A DNA stretch of 64,000 nt, from NCBI GenBank assembly GCA_000320545.1, contig ADNK01003483.1:30001-94000 (forward strand), given 5' to 3'. Below are positions 25,841 through 38,217 of the stretch, in pieces (the stretch's first letter is position 1; every line of letters starts with the position of its first letter). The notes under the pieces were generated by a model. It saw only the letters and a list, made by a program, of their open reading frames with translations. It was not told the DNA's origin and did no database searches. The stretch is from Bigelowiella natans CCMP2755. Lineage: Eukaryota > Cercozoa > Chlorarachniophyceae. Made by a program: the position numbers and the translations under genes.

Positions 25841-25871
<31 letters not shown>

Positions 25872-25931
25872 CGATGATGATGACGACAGGTTCACGTTTG
25901 CTATAGCTTTCACGGATCGATCATGTTGAAT

Positions 25932-25962
<31 letters not shown>

Positions 25963-25967
<5 letters not shown>

Positions 25968-26553
25968 GCCTAGACTGCTGCTGCATCTGGTGGTTTGAAA
26001 CACGATTGAGCTCTTTTCGCTCCTTATCTTTCATTTTAGCCTATATGCAGTAGTGATAATTTAATCCATTAGGATTATAGATTAATACAAACGAACAAAC
26101 AAACAAACAAACGGTGAGATAATCTATCTTGAGCAAATATCAAGACACAGTACGACTACGATAACAACAAATATACAGCAGCAGCAGTAGCAATTACTTA
26201 TTATAAATATTGCTCACTCCCAACTCAACTATGTTAATCATATCATCATCATCACATTACACGTTATACATATGTTATAATCACGCTTATTACATGAAGA
26301 TGACGAGCCTTTCCTGGCAGCCAACTACGCAATTCTCCAGCCTAAACAACAGATACCGACCAACCACATGCACAATATTGTATGTAGTTGTATTTGCATG
26401 TGAATGTATATTATAGATGTAATCGTCCAATCATCATCGTAGTGAGATGCATATACCGAACGTACTTGCATAGTACCTACTATTGTGTACTATCAATCAA
26501 TTCGAACACCAGTAGTAGTAGTAGTAGCAGTAGTAGTAGTAGGAAAAGACATT

Positions 26554-26592
<39 letters not shown>

Positions 26593-26941
26593 TACACACA
26601 CATAATATATGATACTCCTAGTACTACCTCTTTGATGAACTTCATTTCAAGTAGCTCATCTATTGGACATCGTTGTGAAGGATCTTTTTGCAGAGAGGCA
26701 ATGACAAAGTCACATATAGGCTCAGAGTACTTGTCCTTAGCCAATCGAGGCTCAGGATTATTGATCGATCGTTGCATGGCTATTTGAGGCGCTTTATTGT
26801 AGTATGGAACCTGTAGGAGAAGAACAAGAACAACAAGAAGAAAAGGAGATACCAGTGGGAAAAACCACCATTCACACTTCACTATCATTCATATCCGCAA
26901 GATGCTGTTTGTTTATTTTTTAGTCATAAGTCCTTATGTAA

Positions 26942-26976
<35 letters not shown>

Positions 26977-27188
26977 TATTTCATGCATTTGTATTGCTAC
27001 AACACCTTTCCAGTGACGATTTCCACGCAAGTGACTCCCAATGACCACACATCTACCAGCTATATCAGATATGTTTTATTAACCAACAGATATGTTGTAT
27101 TGACCATCATCAGTAATAATAATCACTATAGTAGTCATAGAAAGAGAATAGAGCAATAGCTGACGCTGTGTGAGCGATTAGATGATCA

Positions 27189-27258
<70 letters not shown>

Positions 27259-27838
27259 ATACTCGTAGTGTTCTGATTGGTGTCTTAAGCTCGATAATGA
27301 CATATTGTTGTTGTTCTTGCTGGTTATTATTGCTATTCTTCTTGATGTTGTTGGGCTTGAATTATTCTCAATAGTGTTGCTCTCTATCGTCATCGTATAG
27401 ATGTGATGATGATCATTACCTGATCATAAGGTTCATTCCTAATAACTTCCGGTGCCATCCAATAAGGTGACCCCACGTATGTTGTCGCGAGACGCGTATT
27501 CCCTTTATACCAGGATCATTCATCATCAAATCAGAAGTAGTACCCTGCTCCTACTACTATTAAAATTACTACTACTACTACTACTACCACTACTACTGCT
27601 ACTACTACCAACACACATTTGAACATACAGACCTCCTAGAGAACGGACGCATCCAAAATCTGCCAACTTCACTTCCCCTGAAATAGACCATAAGATGTTT
27701 GCAGCCTTCAAATCCCTACAGAACATATATAACACTTAATGAAGGACACATAAGAGGCAAGATGGTGATGGGGGTGAGAATAAATAGTAAACAACGGCAA
27801 AATGGGGAATGAGAGGAAGAAGAAAAAGTATGATAATA

Positions 27839-27874
<36 letters not shown>

Positions 27875-28176
27875 CTATGGAACTTCTTATACTTATTCCA
27901 CAAAAACGATAGGCCGAGGAGAGCCTCTCGCATCACAACTGCTACTGCCTCCTATAACATTATTAGGATCGATGTATCAATCAATCAATCAATAAACAAA
28001 TGTAGCAGCAGCTCTGCTAAACAATATCTCTCGTACATGCAATACAATATAACTAGTATCTTTTGATTTGGTAGTGTGTATTTTGGAATATGTAAACAAT
28101 TCATAATTTGTATTGTGATCGTCATTTGTTCTTCTATGGTAAGAGAACATATACGACAGCATTGTTCATAACAACA

Positions 28177-28224
<48 letters not shown>

Positions 28225-28789
28225 TGCAGCATGCCTCCGTCCTCGTCATAACATCAGAGAATATTTATAACATGCTCAAAAATGGCTTGAAGGGGAGGCT
28301 ACTACTACTACTACGCACAGGTGTAGCACAAGAAGCAAGAACGTTAAATAGGAGCTACTACTACTACCTCTGAGAGAGGTTTCAGCTTATCTAAAGATCC
28401 ATCCATAAGTTCCATTGATAACATCAAGAATCTTTTTATCACAATACCAATATCATTATCCGGTAATAATAATAAAAGTAGCCGTACGTATGGTTTTAAC
28501 AGCAGCATATAGTGAGTGTACTGAATCTTGTTGTTATTCTTCTTCTTCTTCTTGTTGTATACATATGCATATGTTACAATAGGCAGATATAGGCTAATCC
28601 CTACTAGTAGTACAAGGATTACCTATCCACAGTCTCACATCCATAGTAATGAACTAACTGTGGGCATATCTGATGATGATCATGATGATGATCATCATCA
28701 TGAAAGCCAGCCCCCCCGATATATAAATAATGATGTACAAACAGCTTAGAAATTGGTCCAGCTTGTCCTCAGTAGCTTGTTGGCAATAC

Positions 28790-28826
<37 letters not shown>

Positions 28827-28995
28827 GAAAATATAATTGATATGTATAAGTGTTACCTCTCCTTCCGCTAAAGCTTCTATTTCCTTGTTAATCTCGGCTA
28901 AATCCTCCTCTCCCGACTGATAAGATGAAGAAGAACAACAATTACTCGTTTCTTGTTCGGTTTGTGAGGTATTTCAGGATGACACCGCCCCAGTC

Positions 28996-29032
<37 letters not shown>

Positions 29033-29417
29033 AACATTGGGTGCTGTTGTTGCCCACCGGTCATCATCCATCATCAAACACCAACCAAATCTCTATTGTA
29101 ATCATTATCATCACCAACCAAATCAATTGCTTTAACGGCGATTTTGGCCCCTTTCTTGACCTGAAATATGACGTTATGATGATGCTGATGTTGTTGTTGT
29201 TGATAATGATGCTGGTGGTGGTTATAATAGTAATCATATGGTGTGATGATAATAATAATAATAATAATAATAATAAGGGTCGTCGATAAATACGACTACA
29301 GTGATTAATGATATGGAACCAGAAGAAGAAGAAGAAGGAATGGATGGCACCAGAGGTATATTAACTACGCCTCTCTTCTTCTTCTTCTTCTTCTTCTTCT
29401 TCTGTCTACAACTCACT

Positions 29418-29470
<53 letters not shown>

Positions 29471-29615
29471 TGTAGGGGGGGGTGGAGGGTAATGATACAT
29501 ATGATGTAAGGGCATACTACTAGCTGCAGCTCCTACTACTAGTACTACTACTCTCCCATTGCATCATGTGGGTGGGTGGGTGTAATATCATCGACATATT
29601 ATAGAAGGCATATCC

Positions 29616-29652
<37 letters not shown>

Positions 29653-30141
29653 GTTATTCTACACAACGTAGTAACATTTAGTCTGCCTATATTATAATCA
29701 TACCTTTTTGAAGCGTCCTTGAAGAGGCCGTGCCATATACACACTTCCAAAAGCCTTAAAAGAGGAGGAGAGGGGGAGGAGGAGGAGATGAAAAATATAT
29801 AGGTACAACACCACACACACACACACACACACACACATCATATATATGTTCTTATCAAGAAGAACAACAATTTGAAGGATGATCCTTCCCAACATTAAGT
29901 GTTAAGTGGGCTGCTGACGTAATCCCCTTTATTATTATCATTATTATTATTATTATTATTATCATTATTATTATTGCTACCCCCTGCCCAATGCGTAATA
30001 GGAGGTCGTATTTGCGCTCCTCGAGCTGAAGAAGAGGACGGGGAGGGGGTGGAGGGAAATAGCATTCAATGATAACCACAACAACAGGATAAATGCAAAC
30101 ATTCATCGAAATAATCAACAACAGCGCCACCTCTATGTGTG

Positions 30142-30176
<35 letters not shown>

Positions 30177-31204
30177 GTTTTATGGCACGTTAAGTCGATC
30201 AGAAATGAGGATGGCGATAACAATGATGACGATGATGATATGTAAATAATGACCTGGCGAGCAATTTTCCGAAATATTTGCTTCGCTTTTATGAGCGTAC
30301 TGTCCTCAATCGCATTGATTGACTATCATTGTGCATAATAGAGTAGTAGTAGCAGTAGTAGTAGTAGTAGTAGTAATATCACGGTGGCATCTTTATGATA
30401 ATGATGATGATGATGGTGATGATGATGATGATGATGATGATGATGACAACAATAATAGCCTACCTCTCGAAGATAATTAAGATGAAAACGAGGCAAATTG
30501 TACACACTCTCCAATAGTTTTAATCCTGCAAGCTGAATCAATTCAACGGTCTTCGCCGCCTAAGAAAGGCAATGATGTATGGAAGAGAGGCGGTTTGTGA
30601 ACTACTAATATGATCAAATTGATGATGATGAAGAGGCGGTTTGTGAACTAATAATATGATCAAATTGATGACAACACTGAACAACACAATTATCACTTAA
30701 TGACGATTCTAGTAAAAACAGTAGCAGTGTAGCTAGTGGTCAATCAACTCCCTATCACCACCATCAGCATCACCATCATCATCGTACCACATAAAAGTAC
30801 TCATCAATTCTCTCTGTTGTCCTAAGTCGCTGCTTCTATTTTGATCATACGGGAAAGAAACAACTTACTCGGAGAAATTGGTCTATAGCTGGATTAGTGT
30901 GAGGATATTTCTGATGTGAGAAGAAGAAGAAGAAGAAGAAGAAGAAGAAGAAGAAGAAGAATAAGGAAAGATGGTATCATCATCCTTATATCTATACTAT
31001 ATATACATACACTAGTGGTAATGCTCACCAACAGTATGATTTGATTCCTACTTTTATTACTATGCAGACCTCGAATATATATTTATATATACTCAGTAGA
31101 TCTAATACTTATACTACCCGTTTTTGCTCATTCCTCGCTTTTCTCACTTGCCTCATGTGTGCATGGTTGAGTTGATGTCCTGTTGATATTACTATTATTA
31201 TTAC

Positions 31205-31240
<36 letters not shown>

Positions 31241-32793
31241 CACTATTATGAGGAGGAGGAGGAGGAGGAGGAGGAGAAGGAGGAAGCACACCAACAAGGC
31301 AGATTGGATTCTCCCAGCTACGGATGAAATAACCCCCTCCAGTAAGCTTATCATCATCACTACTATTTTCATTAAATCATCAATCATCACCCTGATTCTT
31401 GAGAAATGCCTCCTTATCACGTACAAACAGGGATGAGAGGTAGATGATTCCTACAACAACAACAAGAAGAAGAAGCAGCCAGACGAATCAAGGAAAAAAA
31501 AGGTGGTTGGTCCTGTTCTTTTTCATATTTTAACACCGCCACATCTTTTGGAATTGTGTGCTAAGATGAGTAGTAATACCTTGTCTTCGTACATTTTGCA
31601 TAATTCCAAGGAGATTATCTAAAGCTTCACCATTCAGCTCATCGTCTTTCATTTGGGCAGTGTGCCTCTTCTCTTCCTATATTAATATACATACATATAT
31701 CAACACTTAACACGCAATACTAGGACTAAACAATGAGAAAATAAGATGTTTTTGAGATGATGATGGTGATTTGAATAAATAATAGATTTATCAACTAGAA
31801 GTTATAAGTTTCGTACAACAAAAATAACAAGCAGGGAAAAGCTACTTAATCTTATCATTAATTTGTTTCAAACTAGCAAATATTCCTCCCCTCTTTTTCT
31901 TCCTCTTTATCTTCTTCTTCTTCCCTATCACTACTATCATCATTTTTGATGACTGATATTACGCACATTCTTTGTTCTTAATCTCTGTGCAGCTAAGTAA
32001 CTTGGAGATGTTGCCGGCCTATAATATACGTAAAAATATTGGGAAAATAGCAAATAAAAGGAAAAAGATGACAACCAAAAGCTTAACGCTGACTCTATAT
32101 TATTGTATGGTTTGAACAATTTGGTGAGCAAAACATTGAGTAAGGAGTTCTCAATCAATATTTGCAATAAGTCATCATGCAAGATTCTCAAAGCTCATTT
32201 CTAACATCGTCGTCGTCATTGATATTGTTGATGACATATAATCACATGTCCTATTCAGAGGATGATGATCTAATGGGCGCTTGGCTGCTGCTGCTGTATA
32301 CGACTTTTTCCTCCTTACAGCAGAATGATTTAAGCCTCCACCGGGAACGTCCAAGCGACCTTGCTCATCTTACCAAAAGTAAGTGAACATAAGTATTCGA
32401 GGGGGGGGGGGGGGGGAAGGGTATAGGGAGGTTGGACGAATTGTTAACTACTACATGAGGACGAGTATATAGTCATTCAAGAGGGCTATGATCACAATAT
32501 GCCATTAGCAACGAAGAAGAAGAAGAAGAAGAAGAAGAAGATGATGAAGAAGATGATGATGATGATGATGATGATGATGATAGGGATGTAAACTTTCCGA
32601 TAATTTGTTATTGTTTGGTGTTGTCTTGCTTTGATTATCTTGTCGTCTCTCACATGCTACAACTTGCCTCATCTGTAAATGAGATTATATATTACCTACG
32701 GAAGTAGTAGTAGCACTACTACTTTTAGAGGCAGCAGTACTCTCGCTAGTACCGTTAGGGTTATCTAACCCTGGGTGTACATGGCTACACATT
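25963..32793 (-). CDS. STE-type (Ste20/MAP3K-like) serine/threonine protein kinase, many exons
   Basis: All main kinase motifs occur in order on the minus strand: glycine loop GQGAFGSVYMARP (exons near 30020 and 29740), Lys in AKIAVKAIDL (29150-29100), alpha-C EDLAEINKEIEALAEGE (28915-28862), hinge ELMDGSLDKLK (28440-28368), HRDLKAANIL (27895 and 27710), DFG in VKLADFGCVRSLGG (27650), activation segment TTYVGSPYWMAPEVIRNEPY (27490-27422), DVWSLGVTCVEIVTGK (27050-27009), and subdomain XI in the exon 26812-26629 (CDFVIASLQKDPSQRC). The last exon ends at 25963. GSPYWMAPE and DLKAANIL fit the STE group. An N-terminal extension of several exons begins MCSHVHPGLDNPNG at 32793 and includes LDNLLGIMQNVRRQ and LLESVYNLPRFHLNYLRE, whose fold I do not recognise. 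One junction near 31960 is unresolved. Confidence 0.9.
27190..27256. repeat. TA run passing into a GT run in a kinase intron
   Basis: Compound TA-GT microsatellite in the intron between the APE exon and the DVWSLG exon. Confidence 0.9.
30586..30670 (+). repeat. Two-copy direct repeat of about 39 bases, 46-base period
   Basis: AGAGGCGGTTTGTGAACTA begins at 30586 and again at 30632. Each copy continues into ATATGATCAAATTGATGA with one small difference. It lies in a kinase intron. Confidence 0.85.
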
Positions 32794-34078
32794 CTGTGGA
32801 GAATAACAGAGAAATGACGAGGAGGAGGAATTAAGAAAGAAATAAGAAAGTGGTTGCTGCTTAAGAGAACAACACATTTTAAACGACAACAACTAGTACT
32901 ATTCCTGCATACATCACTCGTTTATTATGCAATAGATAAATACTTATCATCATCATCAACTACCTATATCCAGCAACACAAAAGCACATTCTAAAGTTGG
33001 CAGTTTGTTCTTTGAGAGATATTCTTATCTAAGAAGAAAGAAAATCAAAAGAGGGAGGAAGAAGAAACAAAGCTATTCAACAGGAAGAGAGGCTGCTCCT
33101 TGTCATCAGCTCCATCATCTAGCTGCTGTTGTATTCGTCAAGCATCAATAATACTACAACAACACATTCCTCCTCATAGCAGCAGTATCATATATCTCTA
33201 GATCATCATCATCATCCTTATAGCTTCTCGCTCCTCTCCCTCTCTCTCCCTCGCTACTGCTACTACTACTACTGCTACTACTACTACTGCTACTACTACT
33301 AATTGAATATACATCGTCTTTGAGAGGGCTGGTGGAAGGGAGGGAGGAATCGCCCCGAAGAAGAAGAAGAAGAAGAAGAGGAAAAGCCCCGTCGTATGGG
33401 TGCATCGTCGTCGTTGGTTGTTTGAGCAGCAGCAGCAGCAGCGTGGTAATAATCACGACGCAAACAACAGCAAAAATAACAACAACGTGGATAGGTAGGG
33501 TAAAAATGGAGAGTTTGAGCAAAAAGTGAATAAGATGAGGGGCATGATCCATGATCATCATTATCATCATCAACATCATCATCATCAATGCTGCTCGGCT
33601 GGCATACACACACCAACTCTAGTACCATCATCATACCTTGTTGTGTCCTGGAGAAACCCTCCCTTCTCTTCTCTTCGTCCCCCTCCCCCCCTAGTTTCAG
33701 TGTGCGTTAGAGGGAGTCGTTGGGGACGGTCAGATAGATGACCACGATGATCCTGCATGCAACGTCAAACACCGCCAATTCGTAGGAATGAAAGGAAAAG
33801 ACAATATCAATGACGTGAAGGATAGATAATCATGGAAGAAGGCAAAGAGCTCCTCCCTAGGATAAATAATGAATAATAGGAGGAGGAGAAAAAGAGAACA
33901 ATTCTTATCTGAAACAACAGCAGAGATAGCGCTTCTATACCCCATCATCATCATCATCATCATCATCACCATCATCATCATTCAGCTATGACAGACAGCA
34001 TCATCGAGCTACGAATCTTATGATGATGATGATGATGATGATGACGATGAGTCTTATCATCCTAAGCGTGGCTTAACC

Positions 34079-34096
<18 letters not shown>
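32794..34096. other. Region between the kinase and TH1 genes (same strand)
   Basis: Apart from the low-complexity frame at 33154-33609, it holds TAC/GCT repeats (33256-33300), ATC runs (33945-33983), GAT runs (34021-34044) and a CT-TA compound repeat (34080-34136). No CTAG-type island is present in this tandem gap. Confidence 0.4.
33154..33609 (-). CDS. Candidate low-complexity exon upstream of the kinase gene
   Basis: A minus-strand open frame contains MHPYDGAF, a leucine run, RGDSSLPSTSPLKDDVYSI, a serine run of about 16, EGERGRGARSYKDDDDDLE and IYDTAAMRRN before a stop. The non-repetitive parts look like coding sequence and could be an upstream exon of the kinase. The ATG used in the kinase model (32793) is directly preceded by an acceptor-like CACAG, which also hints at an upstream exon. 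Repeats keep several frames open here, so confidence is low. Confidence 0.25.
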   Translation of the reverse strand: MYASRAALMMMMLMMIMMIMDHAPHLIHFLLKLSIFTLPIHVVVIFAVVCVVIITTLLLLLLKQPTTTMHPYDGAFPLLLLLLLRGDSSLPSTSPLKDDVYSISSSSSSSSSSSSSSSSEGERGRGARSYKDDDDDLEIYDTAAMRRNVLL

Positions 34097-34139
<43 letters not shown>

Positions 34140-34415
34140 ATAGGCGGCTTAAAGCACTTAAAATTTCTTCCTTTGATTGAAATTAAAATCAGTGTGCTGC
34201 AGAATGTTACCCCGTCACCCCCTCGATTGCTTGTAGCAGTGAAGGAAATTGAATTGTTGTTTTCCCTTAACCTTGAACCTGTCACTTTCGAGTTTACGAG
34301 AAATGGTGTTGTCCTTACTACGCCATACTTCTTGTCCCAGGCCTTCCGAGCAGTGTTAATGGTACCAACGATTTCAGAACAATCCCCACTTGAATAGCGG
34401 TAGTCATATCTGACA

Positions 34416-34476
<61 letters not shown>

Positions 34477-35407
34477 AGGACTTAGGAACAAAATTAATCA
34501 AGAATCTGTGAGTACTATATCAAACCCTGTGACTCTCTAATGATGGTATTTAAAATGGAAGTTCCACCATCACCATCACCATCACCACTGCACTCCTACT
34601 GCTACTTACTATAGAACAAGTATTGTAATTACTTTACGCAATGCATGATGAAGTTATTGTTGCCAAGATTATATGATATCTTCTCCAAGTCCTTGAGATC
34701 GATTCTTCTCTTCACCTTCCCTAGATTCTCGGCGCGCACCTGAGTAGTAAATACAGCAGTTGTCGTCGGATCATTGTAATAACAAATATTTTCTAACAGA
34801 AGCAAGTTAGTGAGGTTGTTCCCTCTTAAATACCACGAAACCAGGGATTATACCACCTTGTATATCGCTGAGTCGCTAACAATAAGCACCCTCACTTTCA
34901 ATTCTTTGCTTCGAGCCCCCGCCAACTGTCACCATTTTTTTCAAATGAGAAAGTCAATTTGGAGCTCAAGCAGTACATATATGATTCGAAAGAGTAACTG
35001 TATTGATATGAACAAATGTTTCCCTCCCACCAGATATTTATTCACTACTAGTAGTTTGGCAAGAGAAGTATGTATATATTCAAATTCGTGCTGCTGTTGT
35101 TTTGTGCAATACAGACCTGTGTCACTCGCCCAGCCCAGAGAACCTTCTCTCCATTTAATACTTGCTTAATCTATTGTCGGGATAATTTTGTTGTTTTGGT
35201 AACAATGGGATGATGGTGATGATGATGATGATGATGATGCAGAGATCCACATAATAATAATGCAGGAGGAGGGTGGGTGAGATCATGATGATGATGATGC
35301 GGAGATGATCTACAAATTATGCAGGAGGAGGGTGGGTGAGATGATGGGGGCACCTTTGGATGGTCTTCGAGAGAATGGCCGGCATCACTGCTATGATTAC
35401 TTCCCAT
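34097..35407 (-). CDS. Stand-alone myosin-I tail-like (TH1) protein with possible N-myristoylation site
   Basis: Exons descending: 35407-35354 (MGSNHSSDAGHSLEDHPK), 35164-35117 (QVLNGEKVLWAGRVTQ), 34930-34862 (RSKELKVRVLIVSDSAIYK), 34740-34634 (KRRIDLKDLEKISYNLGNNN) and one from about 34411 (YDYRYSSGDCSEIVGTINT, then NNNSISFTATSN and FCSTLILISIKG). All junctions keep frame. The pattern of a K-R-x-L-x-x-x-D-x-x-x-Y-K strand, R-I-x-L-x-x-L-x-x-I-S, a T/S-E-I-V helix and I-S-F...S-x-x-L-x-I-S-I fits the TH1 lipid-binding tail of class I myosins. There is no motor: the model starts at an ATG giving MGSNHSS, a good N-myristoylation context. The last exon reads into a TA repeat coding Tyr-Ile before the stop at 34097, so the true C-terminus may differ. 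Confidence 0.65.
35260..35342 (+). repeat. Two-copy repeat of about 22 bases in the first TH1 intron
   Basis: GCAGGAGGAGGGTGGGTGAG occurs at 35262 and 35321, with GAT runs before each copy. Confidence 0.85.
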
Positions 35408-36762
35408 TATTATTCTTAATCCTGTCCTTCTAATTTGCTATCCGTCCTCCGGATACTAGAGGAAGGAGAGGTTACCCACGCACAGCGAGGGCGACGACGG
35501 TGAGAGCCCAAACTCCTATAATAATGACTAAGGAAACCAAAATCACAGTCAATCTTGGATGATAATAGATTGTCATATCGCTCTTTTAGAACAAATACAT
35601 ACGATTCCCTCGTGAACTTGTTGATGAAAAAAATAAGCATTTGTTGCACGATCCTCCAACATGTGACTGTTCATACAGTGTGCAAGTGAAATTTCCTATG
35701 TTCGGACGCGCATCCAAAACGGTGATTTGCCGCGTGCAAATGGGATCCAATAGAATATCATGTACAGTGATTAGGCAATGACAGCAGCATCATACTCTAA
35801 AGCTTCAACAAAGTGGGGCCGGAGAACGTAGAAAAAATGCCTCGTTTATGTACAAGACAATCCTTCTACATCTTGGATCGCTAGCATCACTATATCAATG
35901 GTGAATTGTACAAGAGACACCCAAATCAGGCTCGAATATAGAAATAGCTACGGCTTTTCATATTTTTTATATCTTGATTGGATAGCTCAAATTAGGTCTG
36001 AGACTCACTTGTGGGCCGAGATTTGCAAACCGACAACAGTACGACGTTCTCTTCTCTGCTTAACAAATTTCAGAATATTCCTTAGAAATTATTGGAAGAC
36101 ATTTAAGGAAACAGAGTTTTCATGGAAAAATGAGTATGAGGGGTATCATGATAGCCAAAAAGTACAGTCTAATATATCTGAAAACGAGTTCTCAGAAACG
36201 ACTAAAAGGAGGACATTCTTTTGTAAAATTACCAGCAACAAGTCCAATGACGTTTTCAACCATATCCAGATTTCCCACTATTTCTGCTGTAATATTGTCC
36301 TACGTTTCCTAGGAAGTTGTTTTTACTTTGGCATCATATCAGCTGCCGGCAGCACGTGCATTTTTTGTTGTGACTGTGACCCATATTTTATTGTTATTTT
36401 TGTGACCAAAATTAGAGTGACCTTGGATTTCGAGACCAAAAAAGAAAGGTTGCATCTGATGTGGCAGCAAGTATTTTTTTCAAGTTATTTTTCAGCGACG
36501 GGAATCGGTTTTCATTTAGTCCATAAAACACACTGAAAACTACCAAAATGTGTGCAATAATATCTGGAGAAAAGGATCCGAGAGATGAAGAATCACAAGT
36601 AAATGGTGAGATATATGTATATCGTGGAAATAAGTGGGATTATTTTTTTCCTATTTGGACTGTTTCAACTTCCTACTACTTTCCTTCAAGAAGAAGAAGA
36701 AGAAGAACCAACTCCAAGCACACATCATCAGAGACTAGATTCGGAAAAATACTAACAACTAC
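35408..36762. other. Divergent spacer between the TH1 and SAP/EF-hand genes
   Basis: Microsatellite-poor. A plus-strand ORF at 35898-36536 (212 codons) begins at ATG (MVNCTRDTQIRLEYRNS) but is Phe/Tyr/Cys-rich in an AT-rich setting, and an overlapping frame (36130-36312) is equally plausible. A minus-strand segment at 35649-35416 (TRESYVFVLKERYDNLLSS) is also open. I assign none of them firmly. Confidence 0.35.
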
Positions 36763-38178
36763 ATGGAACCCCTAGATGCACACAAGCTGGAAAGCCTACC
36801 CTATCGCGAATTGCAGGGCCTTGCAAAGAAGAGGGGTATCCCTGCTAACAAGAAAAAGGTGGAAACCCTATTTTTCTCCTCGGTGGGAGACTAAGACCTT
36901 CGAATTATCATGGAAAAATCTTAGGAGGTACTCATTAAGCTTCTGCTTGAAAAAAATAAAAATGGGGACGAAGGACTAGGTAAATTAAATAAACAGCAAT
37001 CCTTGAAACTCACTGATCCTGTATTTTATTGCAAGTGTTAAGTGATCGAATAAAATTTCCTGCATGCACGATACATCATCAGTCCATGTTGTTTTCTTGG
37101 CTATATTCATTGATAAATGAGCCGCAGAAGCTTCTATTCTTGATATTTTCATTTAGATATTCAAACTACACTTCTAATAACCAATAATGATTACAGCATA
37201 TGATTGGGGATTCAATTTCATAGAATTTGATTGGGAACACTTGATGATGGAAAATTTTAATTTATACCATCATCGTTTTTGTGTTTTGAGTTAAATCTCT
37301 CAAGTTGTCATCCCAACTTTCCTTATTCCATTTTTCCACTTTTAATGAATCAGATAAACCAGGACTGGTAAGAATCTTCAGCAATGTTGTGAATTAGATT
37401 CCCTCCTCTATCTTATATGCCTGACGATATTTCTAATTTTGTTAAAGTAGTGAATAATGTGTTTCTGCTGAACATGGTGGTGTCACAACAAAGCTGGAAT
37501 TTTGCTTATGTTGTAATGTATATTACATATCAGGACTATGCAAATACCGATCAAATTAAATCTATGAAGGTGTTTGTTGAGCAATTGAGTGCGAGAAACA
37601 TGATGATATTAGAAGACTTATGTTTTCCCTCTTGTTTTGAGTTAAAACCATTATTTCCTACCTACTCTCCTTCTCTACTTCAATTTGTCTTTTTGCTTGG
37701 CATAAAGACTAATATGGACGACTTGCTGCCTCCGGGAACGCCGCAGCTAAGTACTACCACATGTTTGAAATACATACATTTAGATCAAGACCGCACAACA
37801 AAACTGCATTATTAATTACCGAGAAATCTAAATCTCCATCCTCTCTTCCTCCCCCATTCATTGATTTTTTAGAGAAAGTTCCATCACTGAACCGAGGACG
37901 ATCTTCAGATCCAATCTCCGAAGAGCAAGTCCTTACCTCCTCCCCCCCCCCCCCACACACATATTATGATTAAGATGTTCACCGTGAACTATTCATCATT
38001 TGTCAAACATCTAGTATGTTAGGGTGGTTGTTGTTTAGTAAGTAATCAACTTGTAGGTGAAGGAATACAAGGAAGCTTGGAAGCTCTTCGACTTGGTAGT
38101 AGTAGTAGTAGTGGTGGTGGTGGTAGCAGTAGATGTAGTTATGTAAATACCTTTAAATTATTATCTTTATCGTCAATT

Positions 38179-38217
<39 letters not shown>

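Noticed and set aside
26493-26888. 131-codon minus-strand ORF as a complete protein
   Set aside because: Only the middle part (26812-26629) is a kinase exon; the ends are intron sequence and a CA microsatellite.
35898-36536. 212-codon ORF on the plus strand
   Set aside because: No recognisable sequence, hydrophobic-aromatic composition of AT-rich DNA, and an overlapping frame of equal quality; not called as a gene.
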